Shown: piece by piece, positions 1-6,426 of the stretch
Layout: each line of letters opens with the position of its first letter
Numbering within the stretch: the first letter of the stretch is position 1
Assembly (NCBI GenBank): GCA_013214275.1
Contig: JABSPP010000037.1
Coordinates: 1-9,686, forward strand
Direction of reading: 5' to 3'
Source: Flavobacteriaceae bacterium
GTDB lineage: Bacteria > Bacteroidota > Bacteroidia > Flavobacteriales > Flavobacteriaceae
DNA: 9,686 bases
Made by a program: the position numbers and the translations under genes
Notes under the pieces: model-generated
The model's input: only the letters and a program-made list of their open reading frames with translations
What the model was told of the DNA's origin: nothing
Database searches by the model: none

Positions 1-282
1 GATTCCTGGATTTCCACTGCAAGCAGCATCAACGGTTAAGCTGTTCTCAAAAGGAAGCCCATACTTCGCTTTTTCAACAGGGGATAGTGTTGGTTTTGAG
101 GTGTTCTTCCCTTTGTAGTCGTTATAGTTTCTTTTGAATGCTTCCTCCGCCTCTTGCTCATCAGAAAAAGACTTATACTGCGCTCCTTCAAATTCGTATA
201 CCAATTTTTTTACGGTATCCCAATCACTAAAAACTCCCGTTTCTTTGCCTTTCCAAACAACATAGTATTTTTTTTTCGCCAT
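1..282 (-). CDS. rnhA: Ribonuclease H1 with N-terminal viroplasmin-like domain (partial, C-terminus missing)
   Basis: The reverse complement from the ATG at 282 reads openly through 94 codons to the window edge. Residues 1-50 (MAKKKYYVVWKGKETGVFSD and on) have the YYVVWKGKETGVF-SDW pattern of the Caulimovirus viroplasmin/RNase H1 N-terminal domain, which in known RNases H1 binds RNA/DNA hybrids. After a linker, residues 82-94 (LTVDAACSGNPGI) match the first strand of the RNase H catalytic domain; the Asp of VDAACSGNPG is the first metal-binding carboxylate. The remaining active-site acids lie outside the window. The family degrades the RNA strand of RNA-DNA hybrids (R-loops, primers). The gene starts 43 bp past the purN stop on the same strand, so the two are probably co-transcribed. 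Family assignment is firm; completeness cannot be judged. Confidence 0.9.
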   Translation of the reverse strand, partial: MAKKKYYVVWKGKETGVFSDWDTVKKLVYEFEGAQYKSFSDEQEAEEAFKRNYNDYKGKNTSKPTLSPVEKAKYGLPFENSLTVDAACSGNPGI

Positions 283-325
283 TCTTATTTTGATGTTTTA
301 CTAGATGATTGTTGCCAGACCCTAG

Positions 326-889
326 CTACTTTTCGATCACTTCTCTAATAACTTTAGGGAAATGCATATATTCCAATTGATGAACTTTCTTTGCAATATC
401 CTCAGGTGAATCGCTAGAATCTACACTTGTTGTAGCCTGAAAAATAATAGTTCCTTCATCGTAGTTTTCATTGACAAAATGAATTGTAATTCCCGTTTCG
501 GTCTCTTTATTCTCCTTCACTGCACGGTGTATATGCATACCGTACATCCCTTTACCCCCATATTTAGGGAGTAACGCGGGATGAATATTCACTATTTTTT
601 GAGGAAAAGCTACGACAAAATCCATAGGAATCTTCCATAAAAAACCAGCCAAGACGATAAAATCAGCATGTAACTGTAGGTGATGCAGAACCCTAGATGA
701 GTCGCGAAAAGCCTCTTTAGAAAACCAAATACAAGGAACTTCTAACCGCTTACAACGATCAAAAACACCAGCTGTTTTTTTGTTGCAGTACACGATGGTC
801 ACCTTTATGGAATCCGAGCTTTGAAAATAATTAATAATATTTTCAGCATTGGTTCCTGATCCCGAGGCAAATATGGCAATCCGAGTCAT
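326..889 (-). CDS. purN: Phosphoribosylglycinamide formyltransferase (GAR transformylase)
   Basis: This 187-residue protein has the usual length for PurN, the cytosolic enzyme that transfers a formyl group from 10-formyl-THF to GAR in step three of purine synthesis. The N-terminal phosphate-binding loop is GSGTN at residues 10-14 after a beta strand (IAIFAS). The catalytic segment NIHPALLPKYGGKGMYG starts at residue 101, giving N101 and H103 as equivalents of E. coli N106/H108. NYDEGTIIFQ supplies the third catalytic residue, D144. All three are intact, so it should be active. It is divergent from acpP, with a 135-bp gap that must hold promoters for both directions, and it is followed on its own strand by rnhA. 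The ATG at 889 fits the family N-terminus (MTRIAIFASGSGTN) and no other start is better. Confidence 0.96.
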   Translation of the reverse strand: MTRIAIFASGSGTNAENIINYFQSSDSIKVTIVYCNKKTAGVFDRCKRLEVPCIWFSKEAFRDSSRVLHHLQLHADFIVLAGFLWKIPMDFVVAFPQKIVNIHPALLPKYGGKGMYGMHIHRAVKENKETETGITIHFVNENYDEGTIIFQATTSVDSSDSPEDIAKKVHQLEYMHFPKVIREVIEK

Positions 890-963
890 AGGAATTCAAT
901 TCAAATACAAAAGAAAGCATAATATTTGAGAATGTGATTTTTCTGAACTCTTTTCAATAAAAA

Positions 964-994
964 TTCGTTTAAAATAATAAGATTTGTATTTTTG
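964..994 (+). promoter_or_regulatory. Bacteroidota-type promoter of the acpP operon
   Basis: TATTTTTG at 987-994 matches the Bacteroidota -7 consensus TAnnTTTG exactly. Exactly 19 bp upstream is TTCG (964-967), one mismatch from the -33 consensus TTTG, at the preferred spacing. Transcription would start near 1000, leaving an AT-rich leader of about 25 nt with no Shine-Dalgarno sequence before the acpP ATG, as is usual in this phylum. The site is read by eye and not tested. Confidence 0.65.
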
Positions 995-1024
995 CCACGA
1001 TTTTAAATTTTAAATTACAAAATT

Positions 1025-1258
1025 ATGTCAGACATTGCATCAAGAGTAAAAGCTATTATTGTAGACAAATTAGGAGTGGACGATAATGAAGTAACCGCAG
1101 AAGCAAGCTTCACAAACGATTTAGGAGCAGATTCTTTGGACACTGTTGAGTTAATTATGGAGTTCGAAAAAGAATTTGATATTCAAATTCCAGACGATCA
1201 AGCAGAAAACATTGGAACTGTTGGTCAAGCAATTAGCTACATTGAAGAAGCAAAATAA
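1025..1258 (+). CDS. acpP: Acyl carrier protein
   Basis: This is a 77-residue acidic protein of the standard ACP length. The phosphopantetheine attachment site is the GADSLDTVEL motif, with Ser37 as the residue modified by ACP synthase. Helix II (DTVELIMEFEKEFDIQIPDD) is strongly acidic and forms the docking surface for fatty-acid synthase enzymes. In the cytosol it carries growing acyl chains as thioesters in type II fatty acid synthesis. It is the first gene of the operon, 15 bp ahead of fabF, the condensing enzyme that uses it directly. The ATG lies in an A/T-rich leader (aaaattATG) without a Shine-Dalgarno sequence. Confidence 0.97.
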   Translation: MSDIASRVKAIIVDKLGVDDNEVTAEASFTNDLGADSLDTVELIMEFEKEFDIQIPDDQAENIGTVGQAISYIEEAK

Positions 1259-1273
1259 CAATACGTATTTTAT

Positions 1274-2524
1274 ATGCAATTAAAGCGAGTTGTTGTAACT
1301 GGACTTGGCGCATTAACACCTATTGGAAATACTGTAGAACAGTACTGGAATAGTTTGGCTAATGGAGTTAGCGGAGCAGCACCTGTTACGTATTATGACG
1401 CTACCAAATTCAAAACTCGTTTTGCATGTGAAATAAAAAATTTTAATGTGAATGACTTCATTCACAGAAAAGAATCTCGAAGAATGGATAAGTTTACGCA
1501 GTACGCAATGATAGCCTCTGATGAAGCTATTGCCGATGCAAACTTAGACTTAGACCACATAGATAAATTTCGAGTTGGTGTCATTTGGGGAGCTGGAATT
1601 GGCGGACTGGAAACTTTTCAAGAAGAAGTTTTAAACTTTTCAAGAGGAGATGGAACACCAAAATTTAATCCATTCTTCATTCCCAAAATGATTGCGGACA
1701 TTGCACCAGGAAACATCTCCATAAAAAATGGATTCATGGGACCTAACTACACTACAGTATCTGCTTGCGCATCTTCGGCGAATGCCATGATTGACGCACT
1801 GAACTACATACGGTTAGGACATTGCGATATTATTGTAACTGGTGGCAGTGAAGCTGCTGTTACCATTGCCGGAATGGGAGGTTTCAACGCGATGCATGCC
1901 TTATCTACGAGAAACGAAAGTCCAGAGACAGCTTCAAGACCCTTTGATGCAGAAAGAGATGGATTTGTATTAGGCGAAGGAGCAGGAGCCATCATTTTAG
2001 AAGAATATGATCATGCAGTAGCTAGAGGAGCAAAAATATACGCAGAGGTTATAGGTGGCGGAATGTCCTCCGATGCACATCATATGACAGCACCGCATCC
2101 TGAGGGAATTGGGGTCGTTGCAGTGATGAAAAACTGTTTAGAAAATTCAGGAATTGCTCCAGAGGATGTTGATCATATCAACACGCACGGAACTTCTACA
2201 CCACTTGGGGATGTGGCAGAGTTAAAGGCCATTTCTAAAGTTTTTGGGGATCACGCCAAAAACATCAATATTAATTCTACCAAATCAATGACGGGTCATT
2301 TATTGGGTGCAGCAGGTGCAATTGAGGCCATTGCATCTATCCTAGCCATGGAACGAGGAATTGTACCTCCCACTATTAATCATAGCACACCAGATCCAGC
2401 AATCAATCCAGACCTTAACTTAACACTTAATAAATCACAAAAGCGAGATATTAAAATTGCCATGAGCAATACTTTTGGTTTTGGAGGGCATAATGCTTGC
2501 GTAGCATTCAAGAAAATCAGTTAA
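1274..2524 (+). CDS. fabF: Beta-ketoacyl-ACP synthase II
   Basis: The enzyme condenses malonyl-ACP with acyl-ACP in the elongation cycle of fatty acid synthesis; KAS II members also help set the unsaturated/saturated chain balance. At 416 residues it is typical in length. The thiolase-fold catalytic triad is intact: Cys165 in VSACASSANA, His305 in NTHGTSTPLGD, and His342 in KSMTGHLLGAAGAIEA. Other conserved blocks are VVVTGLGALTPIGN at the N-terminus, SRPFDAERDGFVLGEGAG (about 221-238), and the C-terminal SNTFGFGGHNA loop. The Cys-His-His set, rather than Cys-His-Asn, separates it from KAS III. It follows acpP by 15 bp and precedes rnc by 8 bp, so the three are almost certainly one transcript. 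Confidence 0.97.
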   Translation: MQLKRVVVTGLGALTPIGNTVEQYWNSLANGVSGAAPVTYYDATKFKTRFACEIKNFNVNDFIHRKESRRMDKFTQYAMIASDEAIADANLDLDHIDKFRVGVIWGAGIGGLETFQEEVLNFSRGDGTPKFNPFFIPKMIADIAPGNISIKNGFMGPNYTTVSACASSANAMIDALNYIRLGHCDIIVTGGSEAAVTIAGMGGFNAMHALSTRNESPETASRPFDAERDGFVLGEGAGAIILEEYDHAVARGAKIYAEVIGGGMSSDAHHMTAPHPEGIGVVAVMKNCLENSGIAPEDVDHINTHGTSTPLGDVAELKAISKVFGDHAKNININSTKSMTGHLLGAAGAIEAIASILAMERGIVPPTINHSTPDPAINPDLNLTLNKSQKRDIKIAMSNTFGFGGHNACVAFKKIS

Positions 2525-2532
2525 TACATTTA

Positions 2533-3273
2533 ATGAATTTTATTCGTAAAATAGTAAGCTTCTCTCCTAGACCAGAGAACGAGGACTTCTATATCGAAAT
2601 GCGAAACTTGCTCGAATTTGATCCTAAAAATATCAAAATCTATGAAATGGCATTTACTCATAGATCACTAAAAAAAGTGGATCGTAAAGGAGAGCCATTC
2701 AATTACGAACGATTGGAATTTTTAGGCGATGCCATATTAGGATCTGTTATAGCTTCTTATCTCTACACAAAAGTACCTAAAGGATCAGAGGGCTATCTTA
2801 CACAAATGCGCTCTAAAATAGTCAGTAGAGACCATCTAAACGAGCTGGGGAAGTATCTTGATCTCATACGTTTTTTTAAAAGTAATATTGCCCAAGAAAA
2901 TGTAGGTGAAAATATTTATGGTAATATTTTTGAAGCATTAATTGGCGCAATATATTTAGATAAGGGTTATAAATGCTGCAAGAAATTTATCCATGAAAAA
3001 CTTATAGATCCGTATGTAGATATTGCTAAGTTGGAAGGAAAAATTACAAGCTACAAGGGCTTAATCATAGAATGGTGCCAGAAGCAAAAAAAAGAGTATT
3101 CCATAGACACTTATGAAGACACAGGTAATGAACCTGTAAAGCATTTTGGTGTTCGAATTAGTATAGATGGAGAACTAGTTGCCAAAGGACGCGCAAAATC
3201 TAAGAAAAAAGCAGAAGAACAAGCATCAAGGAGAGTTTATTATACTTTTCAAAAGTCCATTGATAACTTGTAG
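2533..3273 (+). CDS. rnc: Ribonuclease III
   Basis: This double-strand-specific endoribonuclease matures rRNA and processes structured RNAs. The nuclease domain carries the signature NYERLEFLGDAIL (about residues 58-69), with the metal-binding acids E62 and D66. The second acidic pair lies in YGNIFEALIGAIYLD: E134 is present, but the usual Asp three residues earlier is N131. The dsRNA-binding domain covers about 174-240 and ends in the AKSKKKAEEQAS helix that contacts RNA. Length from the chosen ATG is 246 residues. The frame also opens at a TTG at 2497, but that would overlap fabF by 28 bp and add 12 residues without family character, so the ATG at 2533, 8 bp after fabF, is preferred. It is probably the last gene of the acpP-fabF-rnc unit. 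Confidence 0.95.
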   Translation: MNFIRKIVSFSPRPENEDFYIEMRNLLEFDPKNIKIYEMAFTHRSLKKVDRKGEPFNYERLEFLGDAILGSVIASYLYTKVPKGSEGYLTQMRSKIVSRDHLNELGKYLDLIRFFKSNIAQENVGENIYGNIFEALIGAIYLDKGYKCCKKFIHEKLIDPYVDIAKLEGKITSYKGLIIEWCQKQKKEYSIDTYEDTGNEPVKHFGVRISIDGELVAKGRAKSKKKAEEQASRRVYYTFQKSIDNL

Positions 3274-3340
3274 GACGATAACGATTTCGTGATTTTTTAA
3301 AAAAGGTGATAAAACAATCCCTAATTTAGCTGTCTAGGTT

Positions 3341-3348
3341 TAACTTTG
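3341..3348 (+). promoter_or_regulatory. Possible -7 element ahead of the IPExxxVDY-pyk pair
   Basis: TAACTTTG matches the Bacteroidota -7 consensus TAnnTTTG exactly and sits 25 bp before the ATG of the downstream gene, inside the 99-bp gap after rnc. I see no good TTTG -33 element at 19 bp spacing, so the site may be weak or fortuitous. If real, it makes the IPExxxVDY gene and pyk a separate unit from acpP-fabF-rnc. Confidence 0.35.
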
Positions 3349-3372
3349 ACACAGTTGTAAATTTAGGTGAAA

Positions 3373-3843
3373 ATGCAAGTTCATTCGTTAGAATTTGAAG
3401 ATTTTTATGAAGACAATTATACTTTGATTGCCATTCACACCCCCTTAGAAGACTTTAAGTTAGCATACCTCTTAAATCGCAATTTAAACACACATTTTTC
3501 TTTAGCAAGCTTTAAGTTGGATGTTGAAAGAAGAGAAAGCAATGCATCGTTTCCCATATACAATTATGCAAATGAAAAATATGATAACGATTGGTATTTG
3601 ATAGCTAACTGTTTTAAAGAGGAGCAAACGAATGAAAATGACACTCTTGCATTCCCAACTGAAATGATGACTTATTTAGTACCAGAGGAAAAAAGAGTGG
3701 ACTATTTCATAAAGATTGTTGGTGAGCAAGATAAACAACTAATAAAAAAAACATTAGATCGTATCAAGACAATCAACCAAATAGCAGCATCTTACACGAT
3801 AAATATAAACACACTAAAATCCAAAGAATTCTTAATCTTTTAA
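3373..3843 (+). CDS. IPExxxVDY family protein (function unknown)
   Basis: This 156-residue protein has no known activity. It belongs to the Bacteroidota family named after a C-terminal motif, seen here as VPEEKRVDYFIKI (first position Val instead of Ile), starting near residue 105. The N-terminal half (residues 1-70) contains LEFEDFYEDNYTLIAIHTPL and DFKLAYLLNRNL. No signal peptide, membrane segment or cysteine pair is visible, so it is presumably cytosolic. In this family the gene commonly lies between rnc and pyk, as here; it ends 2 bp before pyk, which suggests translational coupling. A GTG two codons upstream (3367) is an alternative start; the ATG is preferred. Any link to RNase III or pyruvate kinase rests only on position. 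Confidence 0.88.
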   Translation: MQVHSLEFEDFYEDNYTLIAIHTPLEDFKLAYLLNRNLNTHFSLASFKLDVERRESNASFPIYNYANEKYDNDWYLIANCFKEEQTNENDTLAFPTEMMTYLVPEEKRVDYFIKIVGEQDKQLIKKTLDRIKTINQIAASYTININTLKSKEFLIF

Positions 3844-3845
3844 GT

Positions 3846-5273
3846 ATGTCATTAAGTAAGAAGACTAAAATCGTTGCAACCCTAGGGCCTGCAACAAATA
3901 CCAAAGAAATTCTCACCAATCTAGCTAAGGAAGGGGTTAATGTATTTCGAATCAACTTTTCCCATGCAAATTATGACATAGTGAAGGAGCAGATACGACA
4001 AATTCGAGTACTCAATGAAGAAAACGGGTGGAATGTAGCTGTTTTAGCAGATCTTCAAGGACCAAAACTGAGAGTAGGCGTGATGAAGGAAGGGACTGTT
4101 TTAGCAGATGGTCAGGAATTTATTTTTACCACAGAGGAATGCGAGGGAGACAGCAAGAAAGCCTTTATGACCTATCAGAGCTTTCCCAAGGATGTAAAGC
4201 AAGAGGAACAAATTTTGGTAGATGATGGAAAACTATTGTTTGAAGTCATTTCCACTGATAAAAAATCAAAAGTCATCACTAAAGTATTGGTAGGGGGCTC
4301 TTTATCGTCTAAGAAAGGAGTGAACCTTCCAAACACTAACATATCACTACCCGCTCTAACAGATAAAGACAGAAAAGACGCCATCTTTGCTTTGAGTCAG
4401 GAGGTAGACTGGATAGCATTATCTTTTGTGAGAACCCCAGAAGATCTGAGAATGCTACGCGATTTAATCAAGCAAAACTCTGAATATCGAGTTCCTGTTA
4501 TTGCAAAAATTGAGAAACCTGAAGCAGTAGAGAATATAGATGCTCTTATACCATACTGTGACGGATTGATGGTAGCTCGCGGAGATCTTGGAGTAGAAAT
4601 TCCTATGCAGGAAGTTCCGTTGATTCAGAAAAAGTTGGTGATGAGGGCTAAGAAAGCTAGAATTCCAGTCATTATTGCCACACAAATGATGGAAACAATG
4701 ATTGAAAACTCTGTTCCTACAAGAGCTGAAGTTAATGATGTTGCAAATTCTATCATGGACGGAGCAGATGCTGTAATGCTTTCAGGAGAAACTTCTGTAG
4801 GAAAACACCCACTTAAAGTGATAAAAAAGATGCGAGAGATTATCTTAAGCGTTGAAAATTCTCCATTGATACAAGTTCCCTTAAAACCACCTCATATCCG
4901 TACAAACAGATTTATCACAAAATCTGTTTGTTACCATGCTGCAATGACGGCCAATGAAACGGACGCTGCTGCAATATGCACGTTAACCAACAGTGGATAT
5001 ACTGCATTTCAAATCTCTGCTTGGAGACCTAAAACACATGTTTTGGCCTTTACAACAGAAAAGAGAATTTTAGGAAAATTAAATCTACTTTGGGGTGTTA
5101 AAGCATATTACTACAATGAAGACTTAAGTACCGATGACACGGTGAAAGATATCAACAAGCTTATTTTAGAAAAAGGCTATGTAAATCCCAGAGATTTAGT
5201 TATTAACTTAACTTCAATGCCCGTTGAAGAACGTGGAATGGTTAATACATTAAGAATCTCTGAAATCAAATAA
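3846..5273 (+). CDS. pyk: Pyruvate kinase
   Basis: The enzyme makes pyruvate and ATP from phosphoenolpyruvate and ADP in the last step of glycolysis. The 475 residues match the usual bacterial length. The TIM-barrel A domain starts with TKIVATLGPATN and holds the substrate-binding FRINFSHANYD (from residue 34). The small B domain covers about 73-165. The catalytic segment IAKIEKPEAVENIDAL gives K221 and the metal ligand E223, and MVARGDLGVEIP gives D247. IATQMMETM and SIMDGADAVMLSGETSVGK (about 302-320) are also intact. The C domain (about 350-475), the regulatory region in this family, is complete. The start codon lies 2 bp after the IPExxxVDY gene, so the two are co-transcribed. No convincing terminator was found downstream. 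Confidence 0.97.
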   Translation: MSLSKKTKIVATLGPATNTKEILTNLAKEGVNVFRINFSHANYDIVKEQIRQIRVLNEENGWNVAVLADLQGPKLRVGVMKEGTVLADGQEFIFTTEECEGDSKKAFMTYQSFPKDVKQEEQILVDDGKLLFEVISTDKKSKVITKVLVGGSLSSKKGVNLPNTNISLPALTDKDRKDAIFALSQEVDWIALSFVRTPEDLRMLRDLIKQNSEYRVPVIAKIEKPEAVENIDALIPYCDGLMVARGDLGVEIPMQEVPLIQKKLVMRAKKARIPVIIATQMMETMIENSVPTRAEVNDVANSIMDGADAVMLSGETSVGKHPLKVIKKMREIILSVENSPLIQVPLKPPHIRTNRFITKSVCYHAAMTANETDAAAICTLTNSGYTAFQISAWRPKTHVLAFTTEKRILGKLNLLWGVKAYYYNEDLSTDDTVKDINKLILEKGYVNPRDLVINLTSMPVEERGMVNTLRISEIK

Positions 5274-5468
5274 TGGTATTATTTAATCTTTTCAGTTCTA
5301 CCGTTGCCTCTGTAGGTTTTTAAAGTTTAACAGGGTTGAAACCGATTTTTTGGCTTTATATAGTTGTAAAACTTTTCCACTTCTTAGGCATTGTGTTCCA
5401 TATTTTATGTGAAGGTTTCATCAACACATCATTTTTAATCTAATTTTTCCACAACATACGTGGTAGAA

Positions 5469-5657
5469 CTAATTCTTTTTATTTCCCTCTTCCTGCAATT
5501 TTTTCTGAGCTTCTTTTAGTAGCTTCATGTTGTTATTGCGTTGTGTTTTTCTAATTGAATCTAAGGAATCTTGCTGTCTTCTCTGTGTATTTTTCCATTT
5601 GATTTCTCTCTGTTCCTGAAGACTTTTGTTAGTCCTCTCGAACTGCCTTTTAATGTC
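5469..5657 (-). pseudogene. C-terminal remnant of a charged, coiled-coil-like protein, cut by the IS element
   Basis: On the minus strand an open stretch of 62 codons ends in TAG at 5469-5471. It reads DIKRQFERTNKSLQEQREIK and continues with WKNTQRRQQDSLDSIRKTQR and MKLLKEAQKKLQEEGNKKN. The composition (many K, R, Q, E, N, regularly placed L/I, no proline) is that of a real helical or coiled-coil tail rather than random AT-rich DNA. There is no start codon ahead of it: an in-frame TGA at 5658-5660 coincides with the left end of the IS200-like element. I infer that it is the 3' part of a gene interrupted by that element. The family is not recognised; a single-pass membrane protein with a basic coiled-coil tail is one possibility. 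Confidence 0.5.
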
Positions 5658-5664
5658 TCACTCT

Positions 5665-5696
5665 GGGATGGGTGAAATCCCTCGCCTTTAAGGCGA
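5665..5696 (+). repeat. Left-end hairpins of the IS element
   Basis: Two adjacent stem-loops are visible: GGGAT / ATCCC (5665-5669 and 5677-5681, 7-nt loop) and TCGCC / GGCGA (5682-5686 and 5692-5696, loop TTTAA). The second differs by one loop base from the right-end hairpin. In this family TnpA binds such subterminal hairpins in single-stranded DNA. The inner hairpin lies only about 10 bp upstream of the tnpA -7 element, so TnpA binding could affect its own transcription. Confidence 0.7.
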
Positions 5697-5706
5697 AGAC
5701 TTTTAG

Positions 5707-5714
5707 TATTTTTG
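5707..5714 (+). promoter_or_regulatory. -7 promoter element of tnpA, predicting a leaderless mRNA
   Basis: TATTTTTG is an exact TAnnTTTG match and the same octamer as the acpP -7 element. Its last base is 5 nt before the A of the tnpA ATG at 5720, so the transcript would start at or very near the start codon. No clear -33 element is present at 19 bp; that region is occupied by the left-end hairpin. Confidence 0.4.
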
Positions 5715-5719
5715 CTGCT

Positions 5720-6154
5720 ATGGAATATTACAGGAGCGGTTCTCATACGAGATATGATCTCAAGATTCACATAGTATGGATAACAAAATATCGTAAGCCA
5801 GTCTTGTATGGTCAAGTAGCTCAGAGGTTACGGGATTTGGTTAGAGAAATATGTAAAGGAGAAGATGTTCACATTTTGAGGGGACATGTATCAAAAGATC
5901 ATGTTCACTTGTTTGTATCGAAGCCCCCTCGTTTATCAGAGAGTAAGTTAGTTCAACGCATAAAAGGTAAAACGTCGTATAAAATGATGCGTGAGTTCAA
6001 GACCTTACAACAACAGTTTTGGGGTCGTCATTTGTGGGCGAGAGGTTATTTTGTAGCGAGTAGTGGTAATGTTACAGATGAGGTAATTTTAGAATATATT
6101 AAGAATCAAGATAAAGAAGGAACAGATGATAACTTTCAAATAGGGAGGGAGTGA
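5720..6154 (+). CDS. tnpA: IS200/IS605-family Y1 (HUH) transposase
   Basis: This 144-residue protein has full IS200 TnpA length and family blocks in order: YYRSGSHTRYDLKIHIVWITKYRKPVL (quoted in part: YRSGSHTRYDLKIHIVW, residues 4-20), the HUH metal-binding motif H61-V-H63 in SKDHVHLFVS, QRIKGKTSY (79-87), WGRHLWARGYFVASSG (101-116), and the catalytic tyrosine Y126 in VILEYIKNQ. All catalytic residues are present, so it may be active. The family cuts and rejoins single-stranded DNA through a 5'-phosphotyrosine and often targets the lagging-strand template. The frame is open back to a GTG at 5672, but that lies inside the left-end hairpin; the ATG at 5720 gives the canonical N-terminus. No partner tnpB is present. 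Confidence 0.95.
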   Translation: MEYYRSGSHTRYDLKIHIVWITKYRKPVLYGQVAQRLRDLVREICKGEDVHILRGHVSKDHVHLFVSKPPRLSESKLVQRIKGKTSYKMMREFKTLQQQFWGRHLWARGYFVASSGNVTDEVILEYIKNQDKEGTDDNFQIGRE

Positions 6155-6168
6155 CATCTGTCTGTACG

Positions 6169-6212
6169 GCTTGGCTTTAGCCCTTTAACCAAGCTATCGC
6201 CTTTTAGGCGAT
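6169..6212 (+). repeat. Right-end hairpins of the IS element
   Basis: A longer imperfect stem-loop is formed by GCTTGG (6169-6174) and CCAAGC (6189-6194), with an alternative inner stem GGCT/AGCC (6173-6182). It is followed by ATCGCC / GGCGAT (6196-6201 and 6207-6212, loop TTTTA). The second hairpin is the counterpart of the left-end TCGCC hairpin. The first may also help terminate tnpA transcription, although no U-run follows it. Confidence 0.65.
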
Positions 6213-6234
6213 TAGTAAATTGACTCAACTCTTG

Positions 6235-6358
6235 TTAATCTTCTCTTTTCTTTTCTCGCTGATATTTTCTGTAAAAACGGATGCTGACAACCATTATAAC
6301 CAATGCTACAGTGAGTATTTTTCTTCACACGTTTAAATTGAGGTTCGCTGTTTAGTAT
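6235..6358 (-). pseudogene. Possible N-terminal remnant (membrane helix) of the interrupted gene
   Basis: On the minus strand, 6324-6235 encodes a short open stretch with a hydrophobic core, ILTVALVIMVVSIRFYRKYQ, followed by REKKRED and a stop. This looks like one transmembrane helix with a positive inside flank. It has no start codon in its own frame. A stretch in the neighbouring frame just upstream (6358-6320: ILNSEPQFKRVKK) would join it if one base were lost in the AAAAA run at 6317-6323. A third frame (SEKRKEKINKS) leads up to the IS edge in phase with the C-terminal remnant. Taken together this could be the decayed 5' part of the gene whose 3' end is at 5469-5657. The evidence is only composition and position, so this is tentative. 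Confidence 0.25.
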
Positions 6359-6426
6359 TTAATTTTTCACTTACGTTGAGATATTAACTTTTACTATACC
6401 TATCACTCCATAGGATGATTATGGAT

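Larger units (their letters stand above)
5661..6227 (+). mobile_element. IS200-type insertion sequence (IS200/IS605 family, tnpA only)
   Basis: A single Y1 transposase gene is flanked on both sides by near-identical hairpins (TCGCCTTTAAGGCGA on the left, TCGCCTTTTAGGCGA on the right), the architecture of IS200/IS605 elements, which move as single strands and lack terminal inverted repeats and target duplications. No tnpB is present, so this is the minimal IS200 type. The ends given are estimates: TCTCA just outside the left hairpins (5656-5660) and ACTCA beyond the right hairpin (6223-6227) are similar and could be the left target and the right cleavage sequence, but the true ends may differ by about 15 bp. 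The total would be about 567 bp. The insertion abuts a broken minus-strand gene. Confidence 0.8.

Noticed and set aside
902..909. Minus-strand TGTATTTG as a purN promoter -7 element
   Set aside because: It has one mismatch at the important second position of TAnnTTTG and only a weak -33 (TTCT); plausible, but not strong enough to annotate.
2497..2532. TTG start extending rnc by 12 codons into fabF
   Set aside because: It overlaps the fabF end by 28 bp, and the extra residues have no family match; the ATG at 2533 gives the normal N-terminus and spacing.
3278..3298. Possible terminator after rnc (ACG/CGT hairpin followed by a T run)
   Set aside because: The stem is 3 bp, extendable only through a mismatch, so it is too weak to call.
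5303..5349. Possible pyk terminators: CCT/AGG followed by TTTTT, and GGTT/AACC followed by TTTTTT
   Set aside because: Stems are only 3-4 bp and the second has a 2-nt loop; neither is convincing.
5449..5463. CCAC/GTGG hairpin as terminator of the coiled-coil remnant
   Set aside because: It is a 4-bp stem followed by A residues, not T, in the direction of transcription.
5672..5719. GTG start extending tnpA by 16 residues
   Set aside because: The added codons are the left-end hairpin sequence and lie upstream of the likely promoter; the ATG at 5720 gives the family N-terminus.
5561..5815. 84-codon minus-strand frame across the left IS boundary
   Set aside because: It is antisense to tnpA at one end and out of frame with the coiled-coil remnant at the other, and has no family character.
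5661..6227. A guide-RNA (omega RNA) or TnpB partner within the IS element
   Set aside because: Only about 70 bp lie beyond tnpA inside the element and no tnpB frame or remnant is present; the hairpins are explained as transposase binding sites.
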